This document shows, one piece after another, positions 43,601 to 51,669 of a DNA stretch of 64,000 bases. Source of the DNA: a virus; IMG/VR virus record IMGVR_UViG_3300027782_000078, positions 1-64,000 of that record; one strand, given 5' to 3'. Within the stretch, counting starts at the first letter, position 1. The number at the start of each line of letters is the position of its first letter. The notes beneath the pieces are model-generated. The model did no database searches and was not told the origin of the DNA. It saw only the letters and a program-made list of their open reading frames with translations. Both the position numbers and the translations under genes were made by a program.

Positions 43601-45788
43601 TCTGATAATCCGGCAATCTTGCAACTGCTTCGGCTGCATGCCCCTTAAGCGCATCTGCGTCCCATGTGCCTGACTGAGCAAGAGCAAGATCTCCTATTGT
43701 TGGCTTATATCCTCCGGATCCTCCGGATGTTGTTGCAGGTTTTTTCTTCGTAAGTATGCTGTCTGCATCAATAATGGATGCCAATTCACGATGTTCGGGA
43801 AGATGAAGTTTTGTTGCTACGGAAGGATTAAGTATATTCACTCCCGCTTCATCAGCAGTTTCTTGCCAACCGAGTAATTTTTTTACCTTTAATGCAGCTT
43901 CCGTCTTTGCTTTAATTTTTTCAGCGTCACTTGCACTAGCAGTGCTAAGTCCTGAAATTCTTGTGTCATAATCTTTTTTTATTTTTGCGAGCTCGGCGTC
44001 AACATTCATGCCCTTTTTTGTTACGTATGAAGGAAGCGGATCTTTTGCAAACGAGAATTTTGCCGCTAGTGCATCTGCGGCTGTTCGAGTAGTGCCTTCT
44101 GAAGGAATTTCGGCTTCTTCGGTCCCTGTGGATTCTTCGGTCTCTGCGGGATCACGACGACGAGAAGGAGTTGCAGGCGCAAATTTTCTAATGTGATCGC
44201 CAGTTATAAAAATTCCCGCTAGTGCCATAGCACTCAATCTTGGTTGAGAAAATAGAGGATGTTTTGTATCCGGATCTGAAGATGTTTTGTCTCCTAATCC
44301 AAAAACTTCTTCAATATGTTGCAATTCGTTCAACGTTGCGCCGTCTCGCTCTGTATATATTTTTCGTATATATCTCCGAAAGTCATCAAATGTCATTTTA
44401 GTGTAATAAGAATAATCCTTATGTGCATACTCGCCGGAGGGAGATGCAGGCGCTGCTGTACGCGCTGCTTCTTCACGAGCAGTTCTTTCGGCTTCTTCAC
44501 GAGCAGTTCTTTCGGCTTCTTCACGAGCAGTTCTTTCGGCTTCTTCACGAGCAGTTCTTTCGGCTGCTTCACGAGCAGTTCTTTCGGCTGCTTCACGAGC
44601 AGTTCTTTCGGCTGCTTCACGAGTAGTTCTTTCGGCTGCTTCCTCTGCTGTTCTACGCGCTGCTTCGGCAGTATCCGGACCATCGCCCGGACCATCGCCC
44701 GCACCAGCGCCCGGACCATCGCCTGTTGATGTCGATGCAGAACTTAAAGAAGCAAGGTGATTCCTAATGGCATCAGCATGTTCAGTGTTAATTTTTCCAG
44801 ATTTAATTATTGCTTGTCTTTGTTTAAAAGAAATTCCTGAATTTTGCAAAATTGTAGATACTTGTTCTCTTATTTGATGTTTTTCTTCCGTTCCCTCATC
44901 TTCATCGGTTGCAAGATAATGAATAGCAAGCCCAAGGTCAGGTAAACTTTTGATGTCAGTAGCAGGAGGCACATCTGTTTCAGTAGCAGGAGTCTCAACA
45001 GGCACAGCAGGAGGCACATCTGTTTCAGTAGCAGGAGGCACAACAGGCACAGCAGGAGGCACAACAGGCACAGCAGGAGGCACAACAGGCACAGCAGGAG
45101 TCTCAACAGAAGGCCCAGCAGGAGCCTCAACAGGTGCAGCAGGAGTCTCAACAGAGGTCGAAGACTCAACAGGCCCAGCAGGAGTCACGGCAGGAGTAGT
45201 CACTTTACGCAGATAACGCATAATTTCCACAGGATCAATCTCGTTTCGTGAAGCATTATCTCCTTCGTAAACACTTCGTGCCTTTTTGGTGATATATGGG
45301 ACAATAGAATCCAATGCCTTTTTTCTGTCTCCTCCAAACAAACCTACAATTCCATGTTTTTCTAAAGTTGGATATAAAAAATCTGGCGTTTCCTCTGATG
45401 TTCGATTAACATATGCCTTCGCGCGAAGCCTGTTTTCCTCGTTGTTCAATGCTTCAGTAATATCTTTTGTTAATTGGTGCGCATCAATGCCAAGAGATTT
45501 CTTTAAGTATTTTTCACCTTGCTGTTTGTTTTCCACTGCATCAATGCGTTGTTCGATATTTTGACTAAAAAGTTTTACTGGAAAGTAGTCATATCCTCTG
45601 TATTGCTTGGGTGCGACATTATCGCGAACGCAGAGAAGATGGGCAAGATCATACTTGCCTTTCTTTGCAAGTTGCATGATGGTATTTTGATCATCACGTT
45701 TTTCCTCAGGAAGCCGTGATGCTACTCCGGAAAAATAACTGACAATTGCTGAATGCAAACGAGGCATTGTTTCGCGAATGTTTTTCAT
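40680..45788 (-). CDS. Giant 1702-residue protein with repeat regions
   Basis: No family recognised. N-terminus MKNIRETMPRLHSAIVSYF, then a Pro/Val/Thr-rich region (about residues 200-280) with repeated PPAVPV and PPATETD. Next is a Glu/Arg-rich heptad segment (about residues 380-445) of AAERTAREE units coded by a 24-base DNA repeat. The middle has long helices and Ser/Gly linkers. The C-terminal part (ASPTEIQRPQLALHPVAGK, SMSFSIPTLAFALRKSKES) ends basic. Located between structural and unknown virion genes; could be an injected internal virion protein. Confidence 0.8.
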   Translation of the reverse strand: MKNIRETMPRLHSAIVSYFSGVASRLPEEKRDDQNTIMQLAKKGKYDLAHLLCVRDNVAPKQYRGYDYFPVKLFSQNIEQRIDAVENKQQGEKYLKKSLGIDAHQLTKDITEALNNEENRLRAKAYVNRTSEETPDFLYPTLEKHGIVGLFGGDRKKALDSIVPYITKKARSVYEGDNASRNEIDPVEIMRYLRKVTTPAVTPAGPVESSTSVETPAAPVEAPAGPSVETPAVPVVPPAVPVVPPAVPVVPPATETDVPPAVPVETPATETDVPPATDIKSLPDLGLAIHYLATDEDEGTEEKHQIREQVSTILQNSGISFKQRQAIIKSGKINTEHADAIRNHLASLSSASTSTGDGPGAGAGDGPGDGPDTAEAARRTAEEAAERTTREAAERTAREAAERTAREAAERTAREEAERTAREEAERTAREEAERTAREEAARTAAPASPSGEYAHKDYSYYTKMTFDDFRRYIRKIYTERDGATLNELQHIEEVFGLGDKTSSDPDTKHPLFSQPRLSAMALAGIFITGDHIRKFAPATPSRRRDPAETEESTGTEEAEIPSEGTTRTAADALAAKFSFAKDPLPSYVTKKGMNVDAELAKIKKDYDTRISGLSTASASDAEKIKAKTEAALKVKKLLGWQETADEAGVNILNPSVATKLHLPEHRELASIIDADSILTKKKPATTSGGSGGYKPTIGDLALAQSGTWDADALKGHAAEAVARLPDYQIKNRLLHMFNKTGRFDNIHADQITSINSLLAEARTRNLSEIIPMRVDSLGTAGAVRRNRMTSEQHAELNKKMNDYISGGAAVTANPSASIRAGTPSLASQHAVVGQFNNYSVSSNGTIGPGSGGARTGTGPTRADLSLGLSVGQFKRIFPDIFTGTHGISLNSETDILRAPRNNDISKNIRMLYIIATNMKMAGAKNSEIAQFIKRDSRTYFPTFDESLIKKGGKVFAAAMSGAMVAKKISNTTAFSRIDIAPELKTSNSFIGKYIELHKDELGNYLHNEELNPLTKIDDGKKITAGLESIKDFFPKSLSTYDLIRSHPHPGADTSEIKIDPATKMGTSDAISQYHVPSASAPSPTTEIRKVNFYNHVENLHPAIRDHFFTLLDQINAPALQAMKRLNHLSPDKSIKKRGPYEAAITEAKLEKAKKDILNGDYQSAYDFFSTLSYRARQAELGTIADKIDSSLKAFHAPERSARLVGNPFDSKRTTTTTPYGFRVAAQNFIKNAKDQEGNYVFNESMRNDTNKDFDGKFDQDQFVGKTSSHIQATQGIQYLVRHFWGNPADHDKKDTEDVIAPAQFSTALAEDHSLNAWQRILHDQNRKIGITLNGGVPVRAGRINNDSEIKLTFPRIDRRPLDARGSRAPIIEVKRHVFDMIHPALEAAVYAHGPWSEATDQEKDAHVEKLKELGRLFGKDGEDTFTSIIDAKPIEHDKLTKKLDGTSGPPELHVGEDGDGTPVPIKDSAGNDMTVKDTKFEFDDGHPWKGYQLGWLREQNGSPNGPKSQILPSTGFGRSTRSNNAKFLAGKVKDSVPMFETISSGTTYLTDEARALHNHVHENLGKKADDTDGKLKYLLKDGIATPEETLDTPCIDMHGRVDTTFASPTEIQRPQLALHPVAGKTHADIVLDPIKRPPTATTPLRVIRSMSFSIPTLAFALRKSKESIALKKALMYAKLHRNVERAFGSKKAREGTFLYGR
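44463..44650. repeat. 24-base tandem repeat coding ERTAREEA
   Basis: The unit ttcttcacgagcagttctttcggc is repeated about seven or eight times with little change, coding a heptad-like ERTAREEA repeat. Long frames on both strands arise as shadows of this repeat. Confidence 0.88.
44957..45180. repeat. Pro/Val/Thr-coding imperfect repeat
   Basis: Reiterated gcaggaggcacaacaggcaca-like units of 21 bases with variation, coding PPAVPV and PPATET segments in the 1702-residue protein. A flexible linker or stalk is likely. Confidence 0.78.
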
Positions 45789-45823
45789 GCTATTCCATCT
45801 TTTCTGGGCAACGGTCTGTATTT

Positions 45824-46429
45824 TTATCGACTACGTCTGCGCGATAAATATGGCGCATTTAATTCCAATTTTGCAATTTTCATCGCTTTTGATAATAACG
45901 CAGAAGAGTAATTTTGCGAAAGTACGGAAAACAATCTTGGCGTGATCCGCACAGATCCTGACGCAACAGCTTTCACTTCCTCCACCGCCTGCCGAAGCAA
46001 GTTGGATGATTTTGAAAAACTTCCATTGGCAGCGAGTGGTCCATTCGGAAGTTCTGCAATGTCTTCCTCAAAATTTGCGCGATCCTGATCGTCGTAATCG
46101 ATGTTGGCATCTACATCGTTTTCCATGTCTTCGGTGTCAGCATCCTCGTCTTTTTCGAGCTTTGACGTATCCAAGTCGCGATTTGCAACATGCTTCGTGT
46201 GAGAATCATCTTCCGCAATCGAGTACAATCCATTCTGCATGCGATGCAACACAACAACGCGCCCCTTGAGTGGTCCATTGTCAATTGCATAACTGACATA
46301 TGCACCAACATCCGGAGCTTCCCAGTCAGGCATTCCCTCCGGAGTCATTGGCATCGGAAGAGGCTGAGAATACGAATGTCCCAGAGACATTGATTTTTGC
46401 ATGCGTCTTTTACGAGATTTCAGAGTCAT
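45824..46429 (-). CDS. Hypothetical protein with SH3-like segment
   Basis: Predicted 201 residues, GAGGACT ribosome binding site before ATG 46429. About residues 40-90 (VGAYVSYAIDNGPLKGRVV, MQNGLYSIAEDD) look like an SH3/KOW-type small barrel, also seen in the 540-residue protein at 52485 and the 84-residue protein at 57846. Then an acidic stretch and a helical basic C-terminus. Function unknown. Confidence 0.7.
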   Translation of the reverse strand: MTLKSRKRRMQKSMSLGHSYSQPLPMPMTPEGMPDWEAPDVGAYVSYAIDNGPLKGRVVVLHRMQNGLYSIAEDDSHTKHVANRDLDTSKLEKDEDADTEDMENDVDANIDYDDQDRANFEEDIAELPNGPLAANGSFSKSSNLLRQAVEEVKAVASGSVRITPRLFSVLSQNYSSALLSKAMKIAKLELNAPYLSRRRSR

Positions 46430-46435
46430 GATTGT

Positions 46436-47638
46436 TCAGTCCTCTTGCGGAACTGAATTCCGCAGTGTTTCACGGAGAACCATGATGGCTTCCTTGGGAG
46501 AAAATCCGGGATACCTGCTAGCCATCGCTTGCGACGCACGTTGCTTCAACTCATACTTGGCTCGTCGGTCCTTTGCGTCAAAGCCAACCGATTCCTTGAC
46601 CTTCAATGACTTGCCGATAGGCTTGTGCTCACCCTTGTCCGGAATGACCTTGCCTGTATCAGCAGCTGGACGATTCTTTTCTGTAGATGCCTTGGTTCCG
46701 GGCTGAACCTTGTCATCCCGATATCGTTCCGTAATTTTCTTTGTACCCGCAGATCCCATCAGGGTCTTCTTTCGCATGGATTCGACACTGGCAACATCAT
46801 CCGACTTGCCTTGTTCCTTCATCTTGTCAGCCCATGCCGTAAATTTCTGCTGCTGTCCGGGCCTAAGCCACGGAAACACCTTCCATTGCTTTTGTCCATT
46901 CTTGATAGCGGGAACTTGCTTGCGCCCAGTCATTTTCTCGGCAATGCGCACAGCCATCCAGTCATCCTTTGTCAGTTCGCTTTCCTTCATGTGCACGGGC
47001 TCGATGTACTCATGAGCGCTCTTGGGATTTGCAAATCCCGAAGTCTTGCCTGATGATGAAACTTTTCCAAGATTCTTTTGGGCAAACTTCTTCCATGTTT
47101 CCGTTTTGTACAAAGGAGTCACCCACGCTGCAGCGCCACTTTTGGATACCGCACGATGAAGCTGATAAATTCGCTTGGCCATGAGCAACTCGAACGACTG
47201 GTCTCCCGGAGATCCTCCCCGCTCGTTGGAGCCAAGTGCATCGGCCAGAGCCTTGCGAGAAACACCTGCGGGAGCAAGTCGCTGCAAAAGGTCTGCGGTC
47301 ACCATTCTTCCCGGAGCAAGGCTCTTCTTGATCTGTTTTTCAATCTTGAGAATCTGGGTTTGCTCTTCGTCAAGTTGAATGCCAAGTTGCTTCCATTCGG
47401 AAAGCTTCTTGCCATCAACTGCTGGATTGATCATGGGAAGCCGTGTTGATTCAGACCATATCCACACAATTGGATCAAGTTCCTTGAACTTTTGCTTGTG
47501 TTCCTTGTATGCATTCTTGTGCTTGGAATATCTTGTCAGAAGATCAATCCAATCTTCATCACTCTTGATGTCGTGAATTGTTTTCTCCGGCTTTTTGTCA
47601 AGGTCTTGTTTCTTCAGTGTGATCGATAAAAAGATCAT
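46436..47638 (-). CDS. Hypothetical virion-region protein (400 residues)
   Basis: GGAGGA ribosome binding site before ATG 47638. Strongly charged and helical: ITLKKQDLDKKPEKTIHD, HKNAYKEHKQKFKELDPIV, then AAWVTPLYKTETWKKFAQ. The C-terminal third is basic (VKESVGFDAKDRRAKYELK). No family I can name. Sits at the 5' end of the operon that runs leftward to the 1702-residue protein. Confidence 0.68.
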   Translation of the reverse strand: MIFLSITLKKQDLDKKPEKTIHDIKSDEDWIDLLTRYSKHKNAYKEHKQKFKELDPIVWIWSESTRLPMINPAVDGKKLSEWKQLGIQLDEEQTQILKIEKQIKKSLAPGRMVTADLLQRLAPAGVSRKALADALGSNERGGSPGDQSFELLMAKRIYQLHRAVSKSGAAAWVTPLYKTETWKKFAQKNLGKVSSSGKTSGFANPKSAHEYIEPVHMKESELTKDDWMAVRIAEKMTGRKQVPAIKNGQKQWKVFPWLRPGQQQKFTAWADKMKEQGKSDDVASVESMRKKTLMGSAGTKKITERYRDDKVQPGTKASTEKNRPAADTGKVIPDKGEHKPIGKSLKVKESVGFDAKDRRAKYELKQRASQAMASRYPGFSPKEAIMVLRETLRNSVPQED

Positions 47639-47649
47639 GGCTTCCTCCG

Positions 47650-47916
47650 TTATTCCTTTACAATTTTATCATAGTCTTTCATGGTTGCAGTTTTGCCATT
47701 TAAAGTCATTTGAAGAAGCCGCTCCGTGACATCATGCAAGTTCATGTCGGTCTTTGCGTCTTCTCGTGCGTACTCAAGAAGACGGATGAAAAGCGGAATG
47801 TCGCATTTGATTACATCAGGAATGTTCTCGTTCTGGCTTTTTTGAAATGTATCAATAATGCTCAATGTGCTTAGAGGAAAAGGTTTGCGTAATTTTTGAT
47901 AAAAATCTTCTGCCAC
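47650..47916 (-). CDS. Hypothetical helical protein (88 residues), GTG start
   Basis: GTG 47916 with TTGGAGAAAA upstream. Starts MAEDFYQKLRKPFPL, helical, with ERLLQMTLNGKTATMKDY near the end. First gene of the leftward operon; no function assignable. Confidence 0.6.
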   Translation of the reverse strand: MAEDFYQKLRKPFPLSTLSIIDTFQKSQNENIPDVIKCDIPLFIRLLEYAREDAKTDMNLHDVTERLLQMTLNGKTATMKDYDKIVKE

Positions 47917-47991
47917 TTATTTTCTCCAAGCAAAGTTTTTTTTATTGTATCATATGATTATTGACCATGATTGCTTGAAAGGAACAACAAC

Positions 47992-48177
47992 ATGAGTACT
48001 ACAGAAGCACCAAAATGCCGAAGCTGCGGAGAGGTGGCCGTCAAGGTCGTTCGCGTCGAGTCGAAGTTCAATCCCGAAATGGTGACCATTCACTATGCCT
48101 GTGATCCGTGCGTTCCTGAACTGACTCATCGGTTTGGCGGACGATCAGACCGGCAGATCATTGTCAAAAGCATTTGA
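47992..48177 (+). CDS. Zinc-ribbon-like small protein
   Basis: Predicted 61 residues, GAAAGGAACA site before ATG 47992. KCRSCGEV and HYACDPCVP form two CxxC pairs 26 residues apart, typical of a zinc ribbon. A nucleic-acid-binding or protein-contact role is likely for such folds but not specific. First gene of the rightward block and just divergent from the leftward operon. Confidence 0.72.
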   Translation: MSTTEAPKCRSCGEVAVKVVRVESKFNPEMVTIHYACDPCVPELTHRFGGRSDRQIIVKSI

Positions 48178-48194
48178 AAGAAAGGATTACTGTC

Positions 48195-48386
48195 ATGTCA
48201 CAGCTCGGAAAATGCTCATGCGGAACAACGTTGATCAAGTCTCGCGCCAAGGAGCCGTCATCGGGAAGAATGATCGAAGTGGATATCTGTCCACGTTGCG
48301 TCACTGAAGAATTACGCAAGGATATTGTTTCTCTGGTGAAAACCGTTCGTACTGACAAGTATGGAATGGAAGTTCTAGAAAAGTAA
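48195..48386 (+). CDS. Second zinc-ribbon-like small protein
   Basis: Predicted 63 residues from ATG 48195 with AAAGGATTA upstream. KCSCGTT and DICPRCVTE provide CxC and CxxC pairs. Neighbour of the 61-residue zinc-ribbon gene; the two may act together. Function unknown. Confidence 0.7.
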   Translation: MSQLGKCSCGTTLIKSRAKEPSSGRMIEVDICPRCVTEELRKDIVSLVKTVRTDKYGMEVLEK

Positions 48387-48434
48387 CGGATGCATCTGAT
48401 GCCTATTCGACAGATCACCAATCAGGAAAGTGCA

Positions 48435-49289
48435 ATGTTCTTGCAATCCGAAAGTATCGCTGGCACAACCATGCTTTCCGATAGGCATCCCAAAGCAGAA
48501 AATATTGGAAAAAGAGTGTACTTTGTTTCCGAATCCACGAGGGTGTACGGAAGAATCACCGCCATTTCAGGACGCAATGTCTCGATCAAACTTGAAACAC
48601 GATGGAATTACCGCACAAAGATCACCATGAATTGGACGCATTTGCGCATTTCAACAGATCAATCCGAAAAAAAGATAAAAGTTGCCAACGAAAATAACGA
48701 GGAACGCATACAGCAATTGAGAAGTTACGTTCAGAAAGCAACAGGGCGTGTCGAGATCACTGCAGAAACTGCGGAAAAACTTGCAGTGGCCGTGCATGCG
48801 TATCAGGAAATGCATGAATCGCTCATTCAGCAATTGCGGCAACTTGAAAATATCAAGACGCAGATTCGGGAAAACGCCGAGAAAACAAAAGCAAAGCATC
48901 AGGAATGTCTCATGCTGGGAGCAAGCGAGCACTCCCTGCTTCCCATGGTCGATTTTGAAACGGAATACGGCCTTGCAAGAAAAGGAAAACGACAGAAGAA
49001 CATGGAGCAGAAACGCAAGCTCCAGACAATCCGGGAGGAAACACGCAAGATGCTCGCTGCGCTATTGATTGCAGCAGGCGATCAAGGAGTGACCAGTACC
49101 GAGGTAATCGCCTCCATCTGCTCCATGTCGCCATTATTTGAAGGAAACATGGCGGTCACACAACATCGCGTCATGGGAATGCTGTCCGCGTTCTCCCGAA
49201 GGCAAGAAGCGGAACTGACGAACTCGAACCGATGGAAAGCCACAAATGCGCTTCGGGAATCCGGCAATTTTCCTCCTTCTGTGGCATAA
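48435..49289 (+). CDS. Hypothetical protein with SH3-like N-terminus and winged-helix-like C-terminus
   Basis: Predicted 284 residues from ATG 48435 (CAGGAAA site); ATG 48390 is also in frame. Residues about 25-65 (IGKRVYFVSESTRVYGRI, SGRNVSIKLETRW) resemble an SH3-like barrel. A long coiled coil follows (about residues 75-195), then TSTEVIASICSMSPLFEGN, AVTQHRVMGMLSAFSRR near the end, which looks like a winged helix. Possibly a DNA-binding regulator, but unproven. Confidence 0.62.
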   Translation: MFLQSESIAGTTMLSDRHPKAENIGKRVYFVSESTRVYGRITAISGRNVSIKLETRWNYRTKITMNWTHLRISTDQSEKKIKVANENNEERIQQLRSYVQKATGRVEITAETAEKLAVAVHAYQEMHESLIQQLRQLENIKTQIRENAEKTKAKHQECLMLGASEHSLLPMVDFETEYGLARKGKRQKNMEQKRKLQTIREETRKMLAALLIAAGDQGVTSTEVIASICSMSPLFEGNMAVTQHRVMGMLSAFSRRQEAELTNSNRWKATNALRESGNFPPSVA

Positions 49290-49328
49290 TGTAGTAGCAA
49301 AAAATTGCCCAAGGAGGGTTGTTCCAGA

Positions 49329-49916
49329 ATGAGCACGCAGGCATTGTCCGAAGACTCGGTTCGCAAGATCGTTGAATTGGCATTACGTGAATTTGCCAGT
49401 TCCGATGTCGAAATACAGATCAATTCGTTGCAGCAGGAGGCGCTGCAGATTGACGCCGACATTGAGAATGTCGAAGCCATGCACGTCAAGTTGTTGCAGA
49501 TCATCGAAGCGTATCTGCCAGAAGGCGAGGACGGCGAAGTGATCCGGCAGATCATGGAGGAATGGGTCAACCTTGGCAGGCAGGCAAAGCTTGGCGAGAT
49601 GATTCTGCGTCGTGATTCATTGTGGCGCTTGACCGAGCAACAGGTTTCGGATTTCTCCAAGAGCGATTCGTTACTGGATTTTGCGTCTGACTGGTCATCG
49701 TTGATTGCCCAGAGGGATCGTCGCGACAATATCGGGACACCCATTATTATCGAGCCACTTCCGGCTGCGGTGATCGAGGAACTGCCTCCGGCAACCAAGC
49801 CATTCTGGGGCAAGGGACCAAACCTGACGGATCATCATGCCAGCGGGGCAATTGCTGGGTTCGTCATGTCGCTGCTGGTTTGCCTGATCACGCTTTCGGT
49901 GCTGCTCGTCCGGTAA
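49329..49916 (+). CDS. Coiled-coil protein with C-terminal membrane anchor
   Basis: Predicted 195 residues from ATG 49329 with AAGGAGGG about eleven bases upstream. The first 130 residues are helical with heptad character (NSLQQEALQIDADIENVEA). The C-terminus GAIAGFVMSLLVCLITLSV is a single transmembrane segment ending in VLLVR. A tail-anchored helical protein; role unknown. Confidence 0.68.
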   Translation: MSTQALSEDSVRKIVELALREFASSDVEIQINSLQQEALQIDADIENVEAMHVKLLQIIEAYLPEGEDGEVIRQIMEEWVNLGRQAKLGEMILRRDSLWRLTEQQVSDFSKSDSLLDFASDWSSLIAQRDRRDNIGTPIIIEPLPAAVIEELPPATKPFWGKGPNLTDHHASGAIAGFVMSLLVCLITLSVLLVR

Positions 49917-49970
49917 CACGGTACGGACGTTTCGGGATACATCCTGATAAAACTAGAAAAAAAGGTAATT

Positions 49971-49997
49971 CCGTTACGGATTATAACGGAGGTTTTT
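49971..49997 (+). terminator. Possible rightward terminator
   Basis: CCGTTA with seven-base loop and TAACGG stem (49971-49989), followed by AGGTTTTTG. Short and weak, but placed right after the tail-anchored gene. Confidence 0.4.
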
Positions 49998-50008
49998 GTA
50001 ATTTTCGG

Positions 50009-50051
50009 TTTCTGCAACATTTTTTGCAGAAATTTAACCGAATTGTAATGT
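50009..50051 (+). promoter_or_regulatory. Hairpin and possible promoter before the nuclease gene
   Basis: TTTCTGCAA and TTGCAGAAA form a 9-bp stem (50009-50032), with CGGTT and AACCG flanking. TTGCAG at 50024-50029, 16 bases, TAATGT at 50046-50051 could be a promoter whose -35 lies in the hairpin. Other uses of the hairpin are possible. Confidence 0.35.
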
Positions 50052-50068
50052 GAAGGAGTCCGTTCGGC

Positions 50069-50998
50069 ATGCCTCCAATTGTTGCGGGAGAAGCCCGTTA
50101 CCTGTCGAATTCCCAAGTGGAACTGTTGCTGGAATGTTCGTGGAAACACAAGCTCAAGTACATTGACGACATTCCGGAGCCGATGAACGACCATCTCATT
50201 GTTGGCTCTGCGGTTCACAAGGCTGTTGAGGCATATCGTCATGCACAGATTTCTGGTGAGTCATTATTCTGGACTGAAACCGAGCGAAACGAAATCGTCC
50301 GAAAGTCTCTGGACGAAGAATTCGACAAGCTCGTTTCCGATGCACAGAACGGCTATGAGCGTGATGGAAAAATGTTGCCTCCTCCGGGAATGATCTGGAG
50401 CAAAGGCATTCACAAGGAAAATGCCCGCAAGCTCGGGCACAAGCTTGCGGAAGCGTATTTCTATCGCGCGGCGGAGAGCGACATACCGGGAACGCCGCGT
50501 GTTCCTCTTGCGCAAATTGATACTCCGGTTTCCATCGAGGAGGAGTTTTACGTTCCGATTCCGGGAACAAACAACTGGCACGCGCGAGGGCGATTCGACA
50601 TGCGAACCAAGGATGCGCTTGTCGATCTCAAGACGGCGAAGCAGCGCTATTCCCAGCGTGACATGAACAAGAAGACCCAGCCGAGTTTCTACCAGTTCGC
50701 ATGGAGGGAGATGACTGGTGAGTTTCTGCCGGAATTCCGGTATCACTTGCTGATCAAGCCGACACCGACGAACTGGTCACCGGCATCGGGAGATGCTCCT
50801 CCGGAGAGCATGAATGCCTATCGAGCAGCGTTGCAGCGCACTCACCGAATGAGTGCGGAGATCGACTGGTTTGGGGATTATCTTCGGCGCCAGATACGCC
50901 AGATCGAGCTTGGTGCGCAGGTGCCACGACAGAACGCGGATTTCTGCGATTTCTGCGGTGTCGCCCAGTTTTGCAAGCCGTGGCTGAAAAGGCATTGA
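50069..50998 (+). CDS. RecB/Cas4-like exonuclease with four cysteines
   Basis: Predicted 309 residues. PD-(D/E)XK motifs: GSAVHKAVEAY (His50), GRFDMRT (Asp177), LVDLKTAK (Asp186, Lys188) and QPSFYQF. Cys23 with Cys293, Cys296 and Cys302 near the C-terminus fit the iron-sulfur cluster layout of Cas4 and AddB-type nucleases. Likely resects or processes DNA ends in phage replication or recombination; next gene is SSB. Not part of any CRISPR locus here. Strong family call. Confidence 0.85.
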   Translation: MPPIVAGEARYLSNSQVELLLECSWKHKLKYIDDIPEPMNDHLIVGSAVHKAVEAYRHAQISGESLFWTETERNEIVRKSLDEEFDKLVSDAQNGYERDGKMLPPPGMIWSKGIHKENARKLGHKLAEAYFYRAAESDIPGTPRVPLAQIDTPVSIEEEFYVPIPGTNNWHARGRFDMRTKDALVDLKTAKQRYSQRDMNKKTQPSFYQFAWREMTGEFLPEFRYHLLIKPTPTNWSPASGDAPPESMNAYRAALQRTHRMSAEIDWFGDYLRRQIRQIELGAQVPRQNADFCDFCGVAQFCKPWLKRH

Positions 50999-51004
50999 CA
51001 TCGC

Positions 51005-51033
51005 TTGCGTTTCGTTTCCGGGTGGTGTATGCT
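51005..51033 (+). promoter_or_regulatory. Promoter before ssb
   Basis: TTGCGT, 17-base spacer, TATGCT. Would start the message about 58 bases before the ssb ATG. A TTGACA at 50995 is too far from the same -10. Confidence 0.5.
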
Positions 51034-51097
51034 TGAGGTGTCACAAGGCAGCGCGGTCACAAAGACGAGGCTGCAGGATGACAAGGGAGGTTTTAGT

Positions 51098-51550
51098 ATG
51101 GGTTCCTTGAACAAGATCATGTTGATCGGCAACGTCGGAAAGGATCCGGAGTTGCGCTTCTCGAAGACTGGGGATGCGTTCACCACGTTCTCCTTGGCCA
51201 CTTCGTACAATTACAAGCCTGCTGATGGCGAGCGTCAGGAGCAGACTGAGTGGCACCGCGTCGTGGCATGGCGTCAGCTTGCAGAGCAGGCTGGAAAGTA
51301 TGTCAAGAAGGGCCGGAAGGTGTACGTTGAGGGTCGGGTCCAGTCCCGCCAGTATACGGACAACAACAATCTGCCGAAGACAGCTTACGAGATTGTCGCA
51401 ACGCAGATCGAGTTCCTTGACTCGCCCAAGGATGCCGTTGCGAGTAATGGCGGATCAGAGATGCCATCGCGTGGCACTCATGTTTCCAAGTCGAAGTTCT
51501 CTTCCGACGAGGACAACATGCTTGCCGATCTGGACGACCTGCCCTTCTAG
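51098..51550 (+). CDS. ssb: Single-stranded DNA-binding protein
   Basis: Predicted 150 residues from ATG 51098 (GGGAGG site, eight bases). GSLNKIMLIGNVGKDPELRF, WHRVVAWRQLAEQAGKYV, GRKVYVEGRVQSRQYTD are the OB-fold landmarks of SSB, and the acidic tail ends DDLPF, which in bacteria binds partner proteins. It protects ssDNA in phage replication and may recruit the nuclease upstream. A strong terminator follows. Confidence 0.95.
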   Translation: MGSLNKIMLIGNVGKDPELRFSKTGDAFTTFSLATSYNYKPADGERQEQTEWHRVVAWRQLAEQAGKYVKKGRKVYVEGRVQSRQYTDNNNLPKTAYEIVATQIEFLDSPKDAVASNGGSEMPSRGTHVSKSKFSSDEDNMLADLDDLPF

Positions 51551-51572
51551 GGATAAGTGCGGAGAAGGAGAG

Positions 51573-51609
51573 AGGGGAGGGGTCTTCGGACCTCTCCCCT
51601 TTTTTTTTG
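51573..51609 (+). terminator. Intrinsic terminator after ssb
   Basis: A 12-bp G/C-rich stem (AGGGGAGGGGTC with GACCTCTCCCCT) closed by a TTCG tetraloop and followed by nine Ts. Very strong rightward terminator; it separates ssb from the next genes. Confidence 0.92.
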
Positions 51610-51669
51610 TGTCATCACAAAGTCCATGACTGTCATAGTGTTCTGTTATCATTCCAAAAGGAATGATGT

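Noticed and set aside
44316-44729. Frames with FFTSSSFG or LLHEQFFR repeats
   Set aside because: These are other-frame readings of the 24-base repeat coding ERTAREEA.
50069-50998. Cas4 of a phage-borne CRISPR system
   Set aside because: There is no repeat array or other cas gene; the four cysteines are shared by other RecB-family nucleases.
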